DNA of 64,000 bases from Bacteroidota bacterium (GTDB lineage: Bacteria; Bacteroidota; Bacteroidia; Bacteroidales; Porphyromonadaceae), in NCBI GenBank assembly GCA_023395395.1, contig JAEWZH010000003.1, positions 62,001-126,000 on the forward strand, in the 5' to 3' direction. The position numbers were made by a program, and so were the translations under genes. The notes under the pieces are model-generated. The model searched no databases, was not told where the DNA came from, and was given only the letters and a program-made list of their open reading frames with translations. This document shows positions 53,293-62,376 of the stretch, in pieces (within the stretch, counting starts at the first letter, position 1; each line of letters begins with the position of its first letter).

Positions 53293-53378
53293 TCGCATCC
53301 CTACGCCGGAATTATCCGTACAGGTTTGAAGGGTCTTATCTCAGCTACCTCCGGAGCGAGCTCCAGTGCGGCACCCCT
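53293..53378 (-). ncRNA. TPP (thiamine pyrophosphate) riboswitch
   Basis: On the minus strand the element starts with GGGGTGCC (5' end near 53377), then has GCTGAGATAAGACCC and CCTGTACGGATAATTCCGG, and closes with GCGTAGGGA. These are the conserved blocks of the THI-box aptamer. The CUGAGA pyrimidine-sensing helix is intact. It lies about 130 bases upstream of the TonB receptor start. Thiamine diphosphate should lower expression. I do not see a clear terminator in the expression platform. Confidence 0.93.
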
Positions 53379-53717
53379 TGCGAGAGTATAAATATTTGTA
53401 CAGTGTAAGTAATCTACACGTGGTGCAACATCGCAGCACAAATCTAACCCTTTTTGGGGATTCGAGCAACACTTCGCCAAGACACTTCGTCAGTTAATCA
53501 ATATCCCAATGGCATTGTTCCACACCAAAGATTGTAGCACCGTGTCTCTGAGACTGTTTCCACTGTGAGGCAAATGCACACCGATAAATATCTCTCCTAC
53601 TCGCCCTATTGTACACGACACACCCTCGTGACGGTTCGCACGCCTCACAAATAAAACGACAAGGGATAAAACCTGAACCTTAGTCGGCGAGTCTTTGCCC
53701 TGTTTGTAGTGAATGGA

Positions 53718-53814
53718 TGACCGTTTAATATATACTAATTTGTAGATTTAATATATATCAAACCATTCATTTAGTATATATTAATTGATATAATTAGTAT
53801 ATATTAAATGGTCA
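53718..53814. repeat. Palindromic array of 23-bp AT-rich repeats, copy 2
   Basis: A 97-bp element is bounded by TGACCGTTTAATATATACT at the left and its near-complement ending in AAATGGTCA at the right (one mismatch over 23 bases). Four 15-bp cores start at 53724, 53747, 53770 and 53793, each 23 bp apart: TTTAATATATACTAA, TTTAATATATATCAA, TTTAGTATATATTAA and ATTAGTATATATTAA. The 8-bp spacers differ. It matches the element at 14198-14297 in design and in the TGACCATTTAATATATA end. The function is unknown. Confidence 0.85.
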
Positions 53815-54034
53815 ATAGACTTATACAAAGCGGTCATCAAGTAGTGCACAATGGTTCAGCAAATCTACCTTGGCGGGGTAAGTGGGGAGCAAAGGAGAAC
53901 TGTGTCTATCCAAACCGACCTCCAACGAGGGTGGGCATTACCTAATATGTGATCCGCCCTTGTGGCGAATCGTACATATAGAAGGAAGCAAGGCCAAAAT
54001 ATTGGAGTCGAGAGCAATGCCACCGTTTTTTTGC

Positions 54035-54042
54035 TATCTTTG
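54035..54042 (+). promoter_or_regulatory. Probable -7 element of the mutL operon (TATCTTTG)
   Basis: TATCTTTG fits TAnnTTTG and lies 27 bases before the ATG at 54070. No clear -33 is seen. It argues against the longer ORF from 53962. Confidence 0.45.
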
Positions 54043-54069
54043 TTGAGAAGAAGTTTGAGGACAGCAGAT

Positions 54070-54444
54070 ATGGGGATAGGCAACTTTTATAAGCAACCAA
54101 AGCCGAGTAAGTTTAGGTACGTGTACCGCTTCTACGATCCTAAAAAGGAGGCAGATGAGAAGCGTCGGCGCCGTGTGCGCCGTCAGTATGGTCTTGATGA
54201 CGACATCAATGCAGAGGACATCAAAGAGGACATCAAAGGGTCGTTTCGCAAACAGTCGGATCATCTGGCCAAGTACAGCAAGGAGATGGTAACAGACAGG
54301 TCTTTTGCTGAGCGCAATCGCACCTCCCTTATCATACTGATACTCGGGGTGGTGCTCTTGATGTGGCTATTTAAGAATCTAGGGACTGGCATCGGGAGGT
54401 ATATCGTCCAGGGATTTAACAATATATTTAGTTTATTCGGATAA
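54070..54444 (+). CDS. Small single-pass membrane protein upstream of mutL
   Basis: The 124-residue protein begins MGIGNFYKQPKPSKFRYVYR and continues with a charged stretch rich in Lys, Arg, Asp and Glu. One transmembrane helix near the C-terminus (LIILILGVVLLMWLF) follows. It ends next to mutL, whose ATG follows its stop directly. Similar short proteins stand before mutL in other members of this order; I do not know their function. The start at 54070 is supported by a -7 element at 54035-54042, which the longer frame from 53962 would include. Confidence 0.7.
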   Translation: MGIGNFYKQPKPSKFRYVYRFYDPKKEADEKRRRRVRRQYGLDDDINAEDIKEDIKGSFRKQSDHLAKYSKEMVTDRSFAERNRTSLIILILGVVLLMWLFKNLGTGIGRYIVQGFNNIFSLFG

Positions 54445-56283
54445 ATGGATAGCCTCATCAAGCTCTTGCCCGATAATATCGCCAATCAAATCGCTGCCGG
54501 CGAGGTGATACAGCGCCCTGCCTCTGTAGTCAAGGAGTTGGTGGAAAATGCGGTAGACGCTGGTGCTACGGATATCCGGATAGAGATTAAAGATGCGGGG
54601 CGGACCCTGATACAGGTAATCGACAACGGTAGGGGGATGGCTCCGATGGATGCCAGGATGGCTTTTGAGCGGCATGCGACGAGTAAGATACGGCAGGCAG
54701 AAGATCTCTTTGCCCTCACGACGATGGGCTTCAGGGGTGAGGCGCTCCCTTCGATTGCAGCTGTAGCACACGTGTCGCTACAGACTCGTACCGCTGATAG
54801 CGAACAAGGGATACGAGTAGAACTGGAGGGCTCTAAGGTGACAGGGAGCACGCCTGTGGTTTGCCCTGTAGGCGCCAACTTTTCGGTAAAACATTTATTT
54901 TTTAATGTCCCAGCAAGACGAAAATTTCTCAAGACTGATGACACTGAATTTAGGCATATCATCAGTGAAGTACAGAATGTAGCTGCAGTTCGCCCCGATA
55001 TTTCATTTACACTCAGGCACAATGAAATAGTGTCGCTCAAACTGGATCCGACTTCTCCCAAACAACGTATCATAGACCTATTTGGCAAGCGGCTTGCCGA
55101 CCATCTTTTGACAATGGATCTGGAGACTCCTCTAGTACATATCCGTGGTTTTGTTACAAAGACCTCGGCATCCCGCAAGAGAGGTGCTCAACAATACTTC
55201 TTTGTCAATGATCGTTATATGAAGCACCCTTACTTCCATCGTATGGTGATGAATGCGTATGGGGGACTGATTCCTGAAGGAGAGGCGCCTGAGTATTTTC
55301 TATTCTTCTCGGTAGATCCGTCAAGCATTGATGTCAATATCTCACCGACAAAGACGGAGATAAAGTTTGAGGCGGAGACAGATATTGCTTCGATACTCTA
55401 CTCCGCAGTAAGGGAGATTCTGATGATGGGGGCAGCAGTGCCCTCGCTGGATTTTGATGAGCAAAGGGTAGAGATTCCCGTAGCTACCCAAAAGGCTGAT
55501 GGGGGCTTTTTCCCTGAGCCCCCCTCTATCTCTCCTGAGCTCACGATGAAGAGTAAAATGAATGGAGGAGGGACTTCACTTAAGTTCCCCGGGAATGACT
55601 TCAAGATGCCTGATATTTCGGATTGGGATAAGTTTTACCAAGATTTCGAATCAAAGCGGATTAATGGACAACCTCGACCTCAGAAGTTGCCCAATCTATC
55701 GACACTACAGGTTGATGACGGATTTGAAGTCCCTGTCCCGCTGCTTTATGGCGGGTATGCAGTTTTCTCCCATCCTAACGGCTTAGCACTTGCCGATTTA
55801 CAAAGGGTAAGGTACAAGGTATTTTACGAACGGACGAAGAGACGTCTACAGATAGGCGGCTTGGTATCACACCGTCTGCTATTCCCTACGCTTATAGAGC
55901 TGGGGACCAAGGAAGCACAAGAGCTGAGACAACACCTAGAGACACTCGACAAGCTCGGATTTGACATCTCAGATATGGGGAGAAATGCTTTTACAATCAA
56001 TGCTGTGCCTGACGGAATCAACGCAGGTGGCGAAGAGCTCCTACTGCATCAAATATTATCGGAGTGCCAAGCTACGGCGAAGAGTAGTGAGGATATATTA
56101 CTGGAGGGGCTACTTCGTCAATTGATTCGTTTCCAAATCCAGCAAGGCAAGGTAAAGCTCACACCCGAAGAAGCGCAAGAGCTCCTCTCTGAACTATTCA
56201 CACTCCCTGAGTATCTTATTACACCCGATGGCAAGAGCACACTCTCGTTTCTCACGAATAAGGAGATAGATAAACGCTTCTAG
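54445..56283 (+). CDS. mutL: DNA mismatch repair protein MutL
   Basis: MutL couples mismatch recognition by MutS to repair. The 612 residues have the GHKL ATPase core: IANQIAAGEVIQRPASVVKELVENAVDAG, DNGRGM, and TMGFRGEALPSIA. An S5-like domain (about 215-330, with KTSASRKRGAQQYFFVNDR) and the C-terminal dimerisation domain (about 430-600) follow. I did not find the DQHA(X)2E(X)4E endonuclease motif of MutL proteins that nick DNA, although the window does not let me exclude a variant. It is the second gene of its operon. Confidence 0.96.
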   Translation: MDSLIKLLPDNIANQIAAGEVIQRPASVVKELVENAVDAGATDIRIEIKDAGRTLIQVIDNGRGMAPMDARMAFERHATSKIRQAEDLFALTTMGFRGEALPSIAAVAHVSLQTRTADSEQGIRVELEGSKVTGSTPVVCPVGANFSVKHLFFNVPARRKFLKTDDTEFRHIISEVQNVAAVRPDISFTLRHNEIVSLKLDPTSPKQRIIDLFGKRLADHLLTMDLETPLVHIRGFVTKTSASRKRGAQQYFFVNDRYMKHPYFHRMVMNAYGGLIPEGEAPEYFLFFSVDPSSIDVNISPTKTEIKFEAETDIASILYSAVREILMMGAAVPSLDFDEQRVEIPVATQKADGGFFPEPPSISPELTMKSKMNGGGTSLKFPGNDFKMPDISDWDKFYQDFESKRINGQPRPQKLPNLSTLQVDDGFEVPVPLLYGGYAVFSHPNGLALADLQRVRYKVFYERTKRRLQIGGLVSHRLLFPTLIELGTKEAQELRQHLETLDKLGFDISDMGRNAFTINAVPDGINAGGEELLLHQILSECQATAKSSEDILLEGLLRQLIRFQIQQGKVKLTPEEAQELLSELFTLPEYLITPDGKSTLSFLTNKEIDKRF

Positions 56284-56290
56284 ACAAGAC

Positions 56291-56340
56291 ATAAAAGCAG
56301 AGGGGCTACGCAAGCGTTTGCGTAGCCCCTCTGCTTTTAT
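56291..56340. terminator. Strong bidirectional terminator between mutL and yidC
   Basis: Arms 56291-56313 and 56318-56340 form a perfect 23-bp stem with a four-base loop, with ATAAAA/TTTTAT ends that suit both strands. It lies just past the mutL stop and just before the yidC stop on the other strand. The core GGCTACGCA/TGCGTAGCC recurs in the hairpin at 48519-48548. Confidence 0.9.
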
Positions 56341-56350
56341 ATTTGGGAGA

Positions 56351-58216
56351 TTACTTGCCCTTCTTTTGCTCACGGAGCATCTTTTCCTGCTCCTTTTGCA
56401 TCTGTTCGAGGCGAGCCATCCACTTGGACTGCTTCTTAGGTTTCTTCTTATTAGCCTCTAGCTGTGCGAGGAGTTTCTCCTCGTTGGTACCCCACTTAAA
56501 TATCTGTGTCTGGAAAATAGAGATAAGCATAGAGAGGAGATAGTAGTAGCTCAGTGCCGCTGCATTCTCATTAAGGAAAAAGAAGAGCATAATCGCCATA
56601 ATCCATGGCATCATCTTCATCCCCGGCATCTGTGCTTGGCCACTCGTCGCTTGAGTAATATTCATGTAGGCCACCTGAGTGACGGTCATCAATAGACAGA
56701 AGAGACTGATATGATCGCCTATCAAAGGGATATTAAAGCCCCAATTAATTACATCATCATAGGTGGATAAATCTTGAGCCCACAGGAAGCTCTCTCCACG
56801 AAGATTGATACTGGTGGGGAAGTACTGATACATAGCCATCAGGATAGGCATCTGCAGGAGCATCGGCAAACAACCACCCATCTGGTTTACCCCAGCCTTA
56901 CGATAGAGTGCCATAGTCTCTTGCTGGCGTTTCATCATGTTCTCATCCCCAGGAAACTTCTCATTGATTACATCTACCTGAGGCTTTAGTACACGCATCT
57001 TTGCCTGACTCTGGAAGCTCTTATAGGTCAATGGCATCAATATGAGCTTGATGAATATGGTGAGCAGTAAGATAATCAGACCATAGTTGCTAATATACTT
57101 CTCCAAGAAGTTGAAGACGGGCTGTACTAACCAGATATTAATAAAGCGGAACCATCCACCCATCTCTACCACCTTGGCTAAGTGAGTGTCTCCGACGAGC
57201 TGCTTATCGATATGCTTCAATAAGTTATAATCATTTGGTCCAGTGTAAATCTTGAGGCTAACCGTCTCAGCTCCTACAGGAAGCACGTACTTAGCTTCCA
57301 GCTGCTTCAGTTTACCATCTGTCCCTTCCAACACGTCGCTCACTAGCTGCACGGACTCAAATCCATTAGGACTATAGAAGATTGAGGAGAAGAACATGTC
57401 TCTAAAGGCAACCCACTTGGTGCGACCACTAACATTCTCGTCCACACTCTTATTGGCATTGAGCTTCTCTACATCGCCTCCTGCGGTCTCGTATGCAATG
57501 CCTGAGTAGCGCTGGACAGTCTTGGCGGCCTTTTCATTTTGGTAGATTGGGAGGCTTGCAGTAACATCAAGAAATGGTGCGTTGAGCGCCATTACTTGAT
57601 CAAAACCTTGGCTCTCTATTTGGACGTCTAGCAAGTACTTTTCTCCTAGGGTATAGAGAAAACTCAGCTTCTGACCCCCATCGGCCGTGAGGGTCATCCT
57701 CAACTGAGAAGAGCTCAATTGCTCGGGCACAAAATAAAGCTCCTTAGTACTCACCACACGGTTAGAGCGAGTGACAAAGCTAAAACCAAAATCAGCATCC
57801 TCGGGGCGAACCAATCGAATCGGTGCTCCCAAGTAATCATTGTATTGCTTTAGCTCACTAGCGACTAAGAAACCTCCCTTGGTGCTAAAGGTATATGCCA
57901 CACTGTCATTCTCTAGCACAAAGGTCTGCTCGCTACCACTGGCAGCACCAGCTACCTCACCGTAGGTCTGAACAGTCTGTAACCGCATCATGGAGTCTCT
58001 CTCAACCGGTGATAGATTTGCAAACTGAGCATCATCTACTTTAGGCTGGGCGACTATAGCCTCTGCCTCGGCTATCTCTTGCTGGTGAATCTGTGCAATC
58101 GAGTCGTTGTATCGCTTTTGTGCCTCCAACTCCTCTTGTGATGGTCGCCCCAAGAAAGTAAAGAGCACCAACACAAGTCCCATCAGCACAAAGCCTGTGA
58201 TTGTATTTTTATCCAT
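56351..58216 (-). CDS. yidC: Membrane protein insertase YidC
   Basis: YidC inserts proteins into the inner membrane, alone or with Sec. The 621 residues have an N-terminal helix (ITGFVLMGLVLVLFTFLG), a large periplasmic domain (about 75-330) as in Gram-negative YidC, and the conserved core of five helices from about 355 with PLTYKSFQSQAKMRVLKPQVD, PMLLQMPILMAMYQYFP and the final FLNENAAALSYYYLLSML. The tail is Lys- and Gln-rich. It follows pyrG by 16 bases. Confidence 0.95.
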   Translation of the reverse strand: MDKNTITGFVLMGLVLVLFTFLGRPSQEELEAQKRYNDSIAQIHQQEIAEAEAIVAQPKVDDAQFANLSPVERDSMMRLQTVQTYGEVAGAASGSEQTFVLENDSVAYTFSTKGGFLVASELKQYNDYLGAPIRLVRPEDADFGFSFVTRSNRVVSTKELYFVPEQLSSSQLRMTLTADGGQKLSFLYTLGEKYLLDVQIESQGFDQVMALNAPFLDVTASLPIYQNEKAAKTVQRYSGIAYETAGGDVEKLNANKSVDENVSGRTKWVAFRDMFFSSIFYSPNGFESVQLVSDVLEGTDGKLKQLEAKYVLPVGAETVSLKIYTGPNDYNLLKHIDKQLVGDTHLAKVVEMGGWFRFINIWLVQPVFNFLEKYISNYGLIILLLTIFIKLILMPLTYKSFQSQAKMRVLKPQVDVINEKFPGDENMMKRQQETMALYRKAGVNQMGGCLPMLLQMPILMAMYQYFPTSINLRGESFLWAQDLSTYDDVINWGFNIPLIGDHISLFCLLMTVTQVAYMNITQATSGQAQMPGMKMMPWIMAIMLFFFLNENAAALSYYYLLSMLISIFQTQIFKWGTNEEKLLAQLEANKKKPKKQSKWMARLEQMQKEQEKMLREQKKGK

Positions 58217-58232
58217 CTATGATTGTAATATG

Positions 58233-59846
58233 TTATTTCTCTGAGTGCTTTATGGATGCCTGAATAAAGGACATAAAGAGCGGATGAGGATGAAGCAAAG
58301 TACTAGAATACTCCGGGTGGAATTGTACACCGATATACCAATCAAGGTCAGGGCGCTCAATCACCTCTACAAGCCCACTGTCCGGGTTCTTGCCGGTAAG
58401 CGCAAAGCCTGCCGCTTCAAAGGCCTCCTCATATTTGCTATTGAATTCATAGCGGTGACGATGACGCTCACGGATATCGAGCTTGCCATACGCCTCAGCG
58501 ACCTTACTGCCCTCCTTTAGATGACAATCATAAGCTCCAAGTCGCATCGTACCACCGAGGTTTACCACAGACTTCTGATCATCCATAAGATCGATTACAG
58601 GGTAAGCGGTATTTGGTTCCATCTCCGAAGAGTTTGCTCCCTCGAGACCTAGTACATTTCTTGCACCCTCCACTACCATCATCTGCATACCGAGACAGAT
58701 ACCGAGGGTTGGTAAATTGTGCTCACGACAATACTTTAGAGCTACCAGCTTGCCCTCCGTTCCACGTTGTCCAAATCCGGGAGCTACTATCACTCCATCG
58801 ATTCCCTCTAGAGCGTGTGCAATATTGTCCTCTGATAGTTCTTCCGACTGTAGGCGTATGAGATTGAGCTTCCTACCATTATAGATAGCAGTCTGCTGAA
58901 GAGATTCATCAATCGACTTATAAGCATCAGGGAGCTCCACATATTTCCCCACTAGTCCGATTTTTATCTCCTCAGTCGCTTTATTTTTAAGGTCGATAAA
59001 AGCCTTCCAATCCTCCATCTCAGGTTTCGGACCGACCTCCATGCCAAATTTCCTCAGCAACACCTCATCTGCATTCTGCTCTTGCATCACCAGAGGCACC
59101 TCGTAGATCGAAGGCACGTCATAGCTCTGTACCACCGCACGCTTAGGTACGTTACAGAAGAGTGCGACCTTGGTGAGGATACTCTCGTCGAGCTTCATCT
59201 CCGTACGGAGTACCAGCATATCAGGTTGAATACCCTCCTCCTGCAATTGCTTTACAGAGTGCTGAGTCGGCTTCGTCTTTACCTCACCTGCTGCCTTGAT
59301 ATAGGGCACATAAGTCAGGTGCACCACCATACACTTATCCTCTAGCTCCCACTTGAGCTGACGCACGCTCTCAAGGAAAGGCAGTGACTCGATATCACCT
59401 ACTGTACCTCCAATCTCCGTAATCACAAAGTCATACTTTCCAGTAACCCCCAAGCGCTTTACATTGCGCTTAATCTCGTCCGTGATATGTGGCACGACCT
59501 GTACCGTCTTTCCGAGGAAGTCACCTTTACGCTCTCGCTGAATCACATTCTGATAGATTCTACCAGATGTGACGTTATTATCCTTAGAAGTACGGATATC
59601 TAAGAAGCGCTCATAATGTCCCAAATCAAGATCTGCTTCATGCCCATCCTCAGACACATAGCACTCACCATGCTCATAAGGGTTGAGCGTACCTGGATCT
59701 ACATTGATGTATGGGTCAAACTTCTGGATGGTGACACTATAACCACGACTCTGCAATAACTTGCCGAGCGATGCTGCCACGATACCTTTACCCAATGACG
59801 ACACCACGCCACCAGTCACAAAGATATATCTTGCGTCGCGCTTCAT
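58233..59846 (-). CDS. pyrG: CTP synthase
   Basis: PyrG aminates UTP to CTP using glutamine. The 537 residues have the synthetase domain at about 1-270 (IFVTGGVVSSLGKGIVAASLG and EIGGTVGDIESLPFLES) and the glutaminase domain from about 295 (GICLGMQMMVVEGARN with the catalytic Cys, and later YIGVQFHPEYSS). The start at 59846 (MKRDARYIFVTGG) is chosen over 59924. A TAACTTTG -7 element sits at 59919-59912. It leads the pyrG-yidC operon. Confidence 0.96.
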   Translation of the reverse strand: MKRDARYIFVTGGVVSSLGKGIVAASLGKLLQSRGYSVTIQKFDPYINVDPGTLNPYEHGECYVSEDGHEADLDLGHYERFLDIRTSKDNNVTSGRIYQNVIQRERKGDFLGKTVQVVPHITDEIKRNVKRLGVTGKYDFVITEIGGTVGDIESLPFLESVRQLKWELEDKCMVVHLTYVPYIKAAGEVKTKPTQHSVKQLQEEGIQPDMLVLRTEMKLDESILTKVALFCNVPKRAVVQSYDVPSIYEVPLVMQEQNADEVLLRKFGMEVGPKPEMEDWKAFIDLKNKATEEIKIGLVGKYVELPDAYKSIDESLQQTAIYNGRKLNLIRLQSEELSEDNIAHALEGIDGVIVAPGFGQRGTEGKLVALKYCREHNLPTLGICLGMQMMVVEGARNVLGLEGANSSEMEPNTAYPVIDLMDDQKSVVNLGGTMRLGAYDCHLKEGSKVAEAYGKLDIRERHRHRYEFNSKYEEAFEAAGFALTGKNPDSGLVEVIERPDLDWYIGVQFHPEYSSTLLHPHPLFMSFIQASIKHSEK

Positions 59847-59911
59847 AAATAAACCTCCTGCCAATTGTGTTGTAATACGTAAAAAGGTAGGGATACACCT
59901 ACCAACGCTCG

Positions 59912-59919
59912 CAAAGTTA
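59912..59919 (-). promoter_or_regulatory. pyrG -7 element (TAACTTTG)
   Basis: On the minus strand TAACTTTG is a perfect -7 match, 65 bases before the pyrG ATG. TTTG farther upstream, in AATTTGAGG, could be the -33, though the spacing looks a little long. Confidence 0.5.
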
Positions 59920-59968
59920 CCCAAAAATAGCGACTTCCGACCTCAAATTCTGAAGTTGTTTATCCGAT

Positions 59969-62275
59969 TTACATCCCAAAGCGGTCTGTATTAAGTTGTG
60001 TAGGCCTCTTCTCACTCTTAAAGCTACCAAAGGTATAGCGGAGATCCAATGACACACTTCGTCCAAAGGTATTCGGTACGAAGTCAAACTGATGGATACT
60101 GTAGTCTACCCTAATCCTTGGAGTAGCCCTATTCAATAAGTCATTTCCATTGAGCGTCACGCTCCACTTCTTATCTTGGCTCACCCATTTCGCACTTAGA
60201 TCAAGACCAATAATATCGGAAAAGATATAAATCCCTTGCATACCACCAGTAATATATCTAAAGTCAGCACCAGCCGAAAAATTATATTTTTCACTGATGA
60301 CAAAATCGTTGGTCAGCGAAGTAAAGAGCATAAAACGGTTGCGCTCCAGTGGCTCTGCATAGGGAATATCCATTTTTGCAGAATTAAACTGTCCATTCAC
60401 AGTAAGTTTCCCTTGCCACCAAGTAGTCTGGGGTAGCGGGAGTACTGCTGCGACACTGAGAGAGTTGCGATAATGCCAATTCCATGTCTTGTACACAATC
60501 TGATTAATCTTAGGGTCAAGATACATCAATTGTGCGAAGGAATTAGGCTCATACGTATCTCCTAAGAGAAAAATGTATCTATTCTTCAGAATATACACGA
60601 GTTGCCCCTCGTAAGAGAAGTAGGGTCGGAGGTCTGGATTGCCTTGCCACTGCTGATACTCACTATGTATCGTGGTAAAAGGTTCACGCTCATAATAGGC
60701 AGGGGACTTTTTTTCTGCATCAATCGTGAACTGTAATATATGATTGGAAGCTATTACATACATTAGATTGGCTTGAGGGATAACTTGAAAGGTTTCCTCA
60801 TGTCCAAAATACTTAGCATAGTCACCTACAAGAGTAATACCCATATTCAGCCCATGGGAAAACTGCTTCTTTATACCCACGTAAGCATCCGCAAGTAACT
60901 CTCGATTAGTCTTTGTTACAGACTCATCTGAGAGTTGCCTCCCTTGTGCTACTCGGTGTTGCTGATGATTAATGGTATTGGAGAACGAAAACTTACTTCC
61001 ATACTCTATCCCCCAACCACTACCCAGATTGTGGCTATTGTCTATGTGTCCGCCTAACACTTGGGATTTCTGATCCATGAAGTAAGCCAGGGCTCTAGTA
61101 GGCAAGGGGGCACGCTCCAGTCCGTACTGAACATCTTTACTTCCATTGTAATTGGTATAAAAAGCCCCTAACATCAAGTGGTCATTATAGACATATTCCA
61201 AGGCTGCATGATGAGTATTAGCTACCGAATACTGAACCCGATCAAGAGGATCCGGACTCCTCCTATCCTGCTCTATGTATCTATCATTTGGAGAGAATGA
61301 GCCATAGTAATTTGCAGACACATTATGTTTATCCTTTGCGTACGAGAGGTCTGCAAAGACAGTACGATCCGGACCCGTCCACTTTCCATGGTTATTGATA
61401 TGATACCCGCCATTAGTTCCAAACGGCTGAGTATCCACAGTCATATCAGTAAGCGAAGAGCCCCACGCAGTTTTATAGTTGCCGGTCAACGAGAATCCAC
61501 TAACATCACTATAGGAAATATTTCCGCCTAGGTTATACCGACTATAATACTCATTGACATAAGCTCCAAATAGTTGACCCGAGAGTCCGCTCAGTCTTTT
61601 GTCTTTAGACTGTTGTTTCAACACTATATTGATAGAAGCCCCCTTAGCCCTATACTTGGCGATAGGGGCATAAGAAATCTCTACATTCGCCACCATCTGC
61701 ACAGGAATAGTCTTGAGCATCTCGAGTAACTGATCTTGAGGGATATTGGAGGGTTTTCCATTCATCACTAGCGTGTATCCATTGGTTCCCACCAATACTG
61801 GCACATTATTTTCCATGCTCATACCCGGCAACTTACTCAGCATCTCGTATGCTGTAGTCACAGAACTTTTTGCAAAGAGCACATCGATGTCGTAACTCGG
61901 AATACCGCTCTCCAGCAACTTCATCATCGGACGCTCAGCCCTTACAACTAATTCCGACAGTTGCTCTGACTTCTGCTCTAAGTAGATGGTATCCTGAAAA
62001 CCTTTAGACAACTCTAGCCGCACGGTCTCATATAGGATATGCGAAACCTGAAGCCGTTTGGCGTCCTCAGCGGTAACAGAGAAATATCCTCCCTCATCCG
62101 ATGTCACCGCAGCAAGTACTGTGGAATCACTAGAAAGCAATATCACTGTGGCAAGATCCACAGGATCTCTGCTCCCCTTATCCATCAATATTCCCGAATA
62201 ATTCTGAGCCAACGCACTGGTTGCAAGTAGCACTGTAGTCACAAATAGCATTAAACGAATAATGTATTTATTCAT
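59969..62275 (-). CDS. CarboxypepD-type outer-membrane barrel protein
   Basis: The 768-residue protein has a signal peptide (LMLFVTTVLLATSALAQ), a short CarboxypepD-like domain (about 25-95; YSGILMDKGSRDPVDLATVIL), a plug-like region (about 130-215; EMLSKLPGMSMENNVPVLV and NGKPSNIPQDQLLEML), and a barrel of the OMP_b-brl_3 type. The last segment RYTFGSFKSEKRPTQLNTDRFGM ends without a terminal aromatic. It may be a TonB receptor or a related barrel. The start at 62275 is chosen over the longer frame. Two paralogous lipoproteins lie upstream behind a terminator. Confidence 0.85.
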   Translation of the reverse strand: MNKYIIRLMLFVTTVLLATSALAQNYSGILMDKGSRDPVDLATVILLSSDSTVLAAVTSDEGGYFSVTAEDAKRLQVSHILYETVRLELSKGFQDTIYLEQKSEQLSELVVRAERPMMKLLESGIPSYDIDVLFAKSSVTTAYEMLSKLPGMSMENNVPVLVGTNGYTLVMNGKPSNIPQDQLLEMLKTIPVQMVANVEISYAPIAKYRAKGASINIVLKQQSKDKRLSGLSGQLFGAYVNEYYSRYNLGGNISYSDVSGFSLTGNYKTAWGSSLTDMTVDTQPFGTNGGYHINNHGKWTGPDRTVFADLSYAKDKHNVSANYYGSFSPNDRYIEQDRRSPDPLDRVQYSVANTHHAALEYVYNDHLMLGAFYTNYNGSKDVQYGLERAPLPTRALAYFMDQKSQVLGGHIDNSHNLGSGWGIEYGSKFSFSNTINHQQHRVAQGRQLSDESVTKTNRELLADAYVGIKKQFSHGLNMGITLVGDYAKYFGHEETFQVIPQANLMYVIASNHILQFTIDAEKKSPAYYEREPFTTIHSEYQQWQGNPDLRPYFSYEGQLVYILKNRYIFLLGDTYEPNSFAQLMYLDPKINQIVYKTWNWHYRNSLSVAAVLPLPQTTWWQGKLTVNGQFNSAKMDIPYAEPLERNRFMLFTSLTNDFVISEKYNFSAGADFRYITGGMQGIYIFSDIIGLDLSAKWVSQDKKWSVTLNGNDLLNRATPRIRVDYSIHQFDFVPNTFGRSVSLDLRYTFGSFKSEKRPTQLNTDRFGM

Positions 62276-62305
62276 AATCGTATCTGTACAATTGTTGATA
62301 TGTTT

Positions 62306-62313
62306 GGCAAACG
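62306..62313 (-). promoter_or_regulatory. Probable -7 element of the OMP gene (TACGTTTG)
   Basis: On the minus strand TACGTTTG fits TAnnTTTG and sits 30 bases before the OMP ATG, right after the U-run of the preceding terminator. The OMP gene thus seems to have its own promoter. Confidence 0.5.
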
Positions 62314-62322
62314 TACAAAAAA

Positions 62323-62348
62323 GAGAGACAACCCGAAGGTTGCCTCTC
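62323..62348 (-). terminator. Terminator between the lipoprotein and OMP genes
   Basis: On the minus strand GAGAGGCAACC and GGTTGTCTCTC pair over 11 positions with one G-U around a TTCG tetraloop, and a TTTTTTG run follows (62322-62314). It lies 28 bases beyond the stop of the His-rich lipoprotein gene. Confidence 0.88.
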
Positions 62349-62376
62349 AAATTTGATGATTGCAGTCTTGTTGCTA

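Larger units (their letters stand above)
53162..54069. other. Gene-free stretch with riboswitch and repeat array
   Basis: No protein gene is supported in these 908 bp. They hold the TPP riboswitch at 53293-53378, the 23-bp repeat array at 53718-53814, and a TATCTTTG -7-like element at 54035-54042. The other 500 bases show no ORF or hairpin that I can support. Confidence 0.6.

Noticed and set aside
53962..54069. N-terminal extension of the gene before mutL
   Set aside because: It spans a -7-like promoter element and reads as low-quality coding sequence. The start at 54070 fits better.
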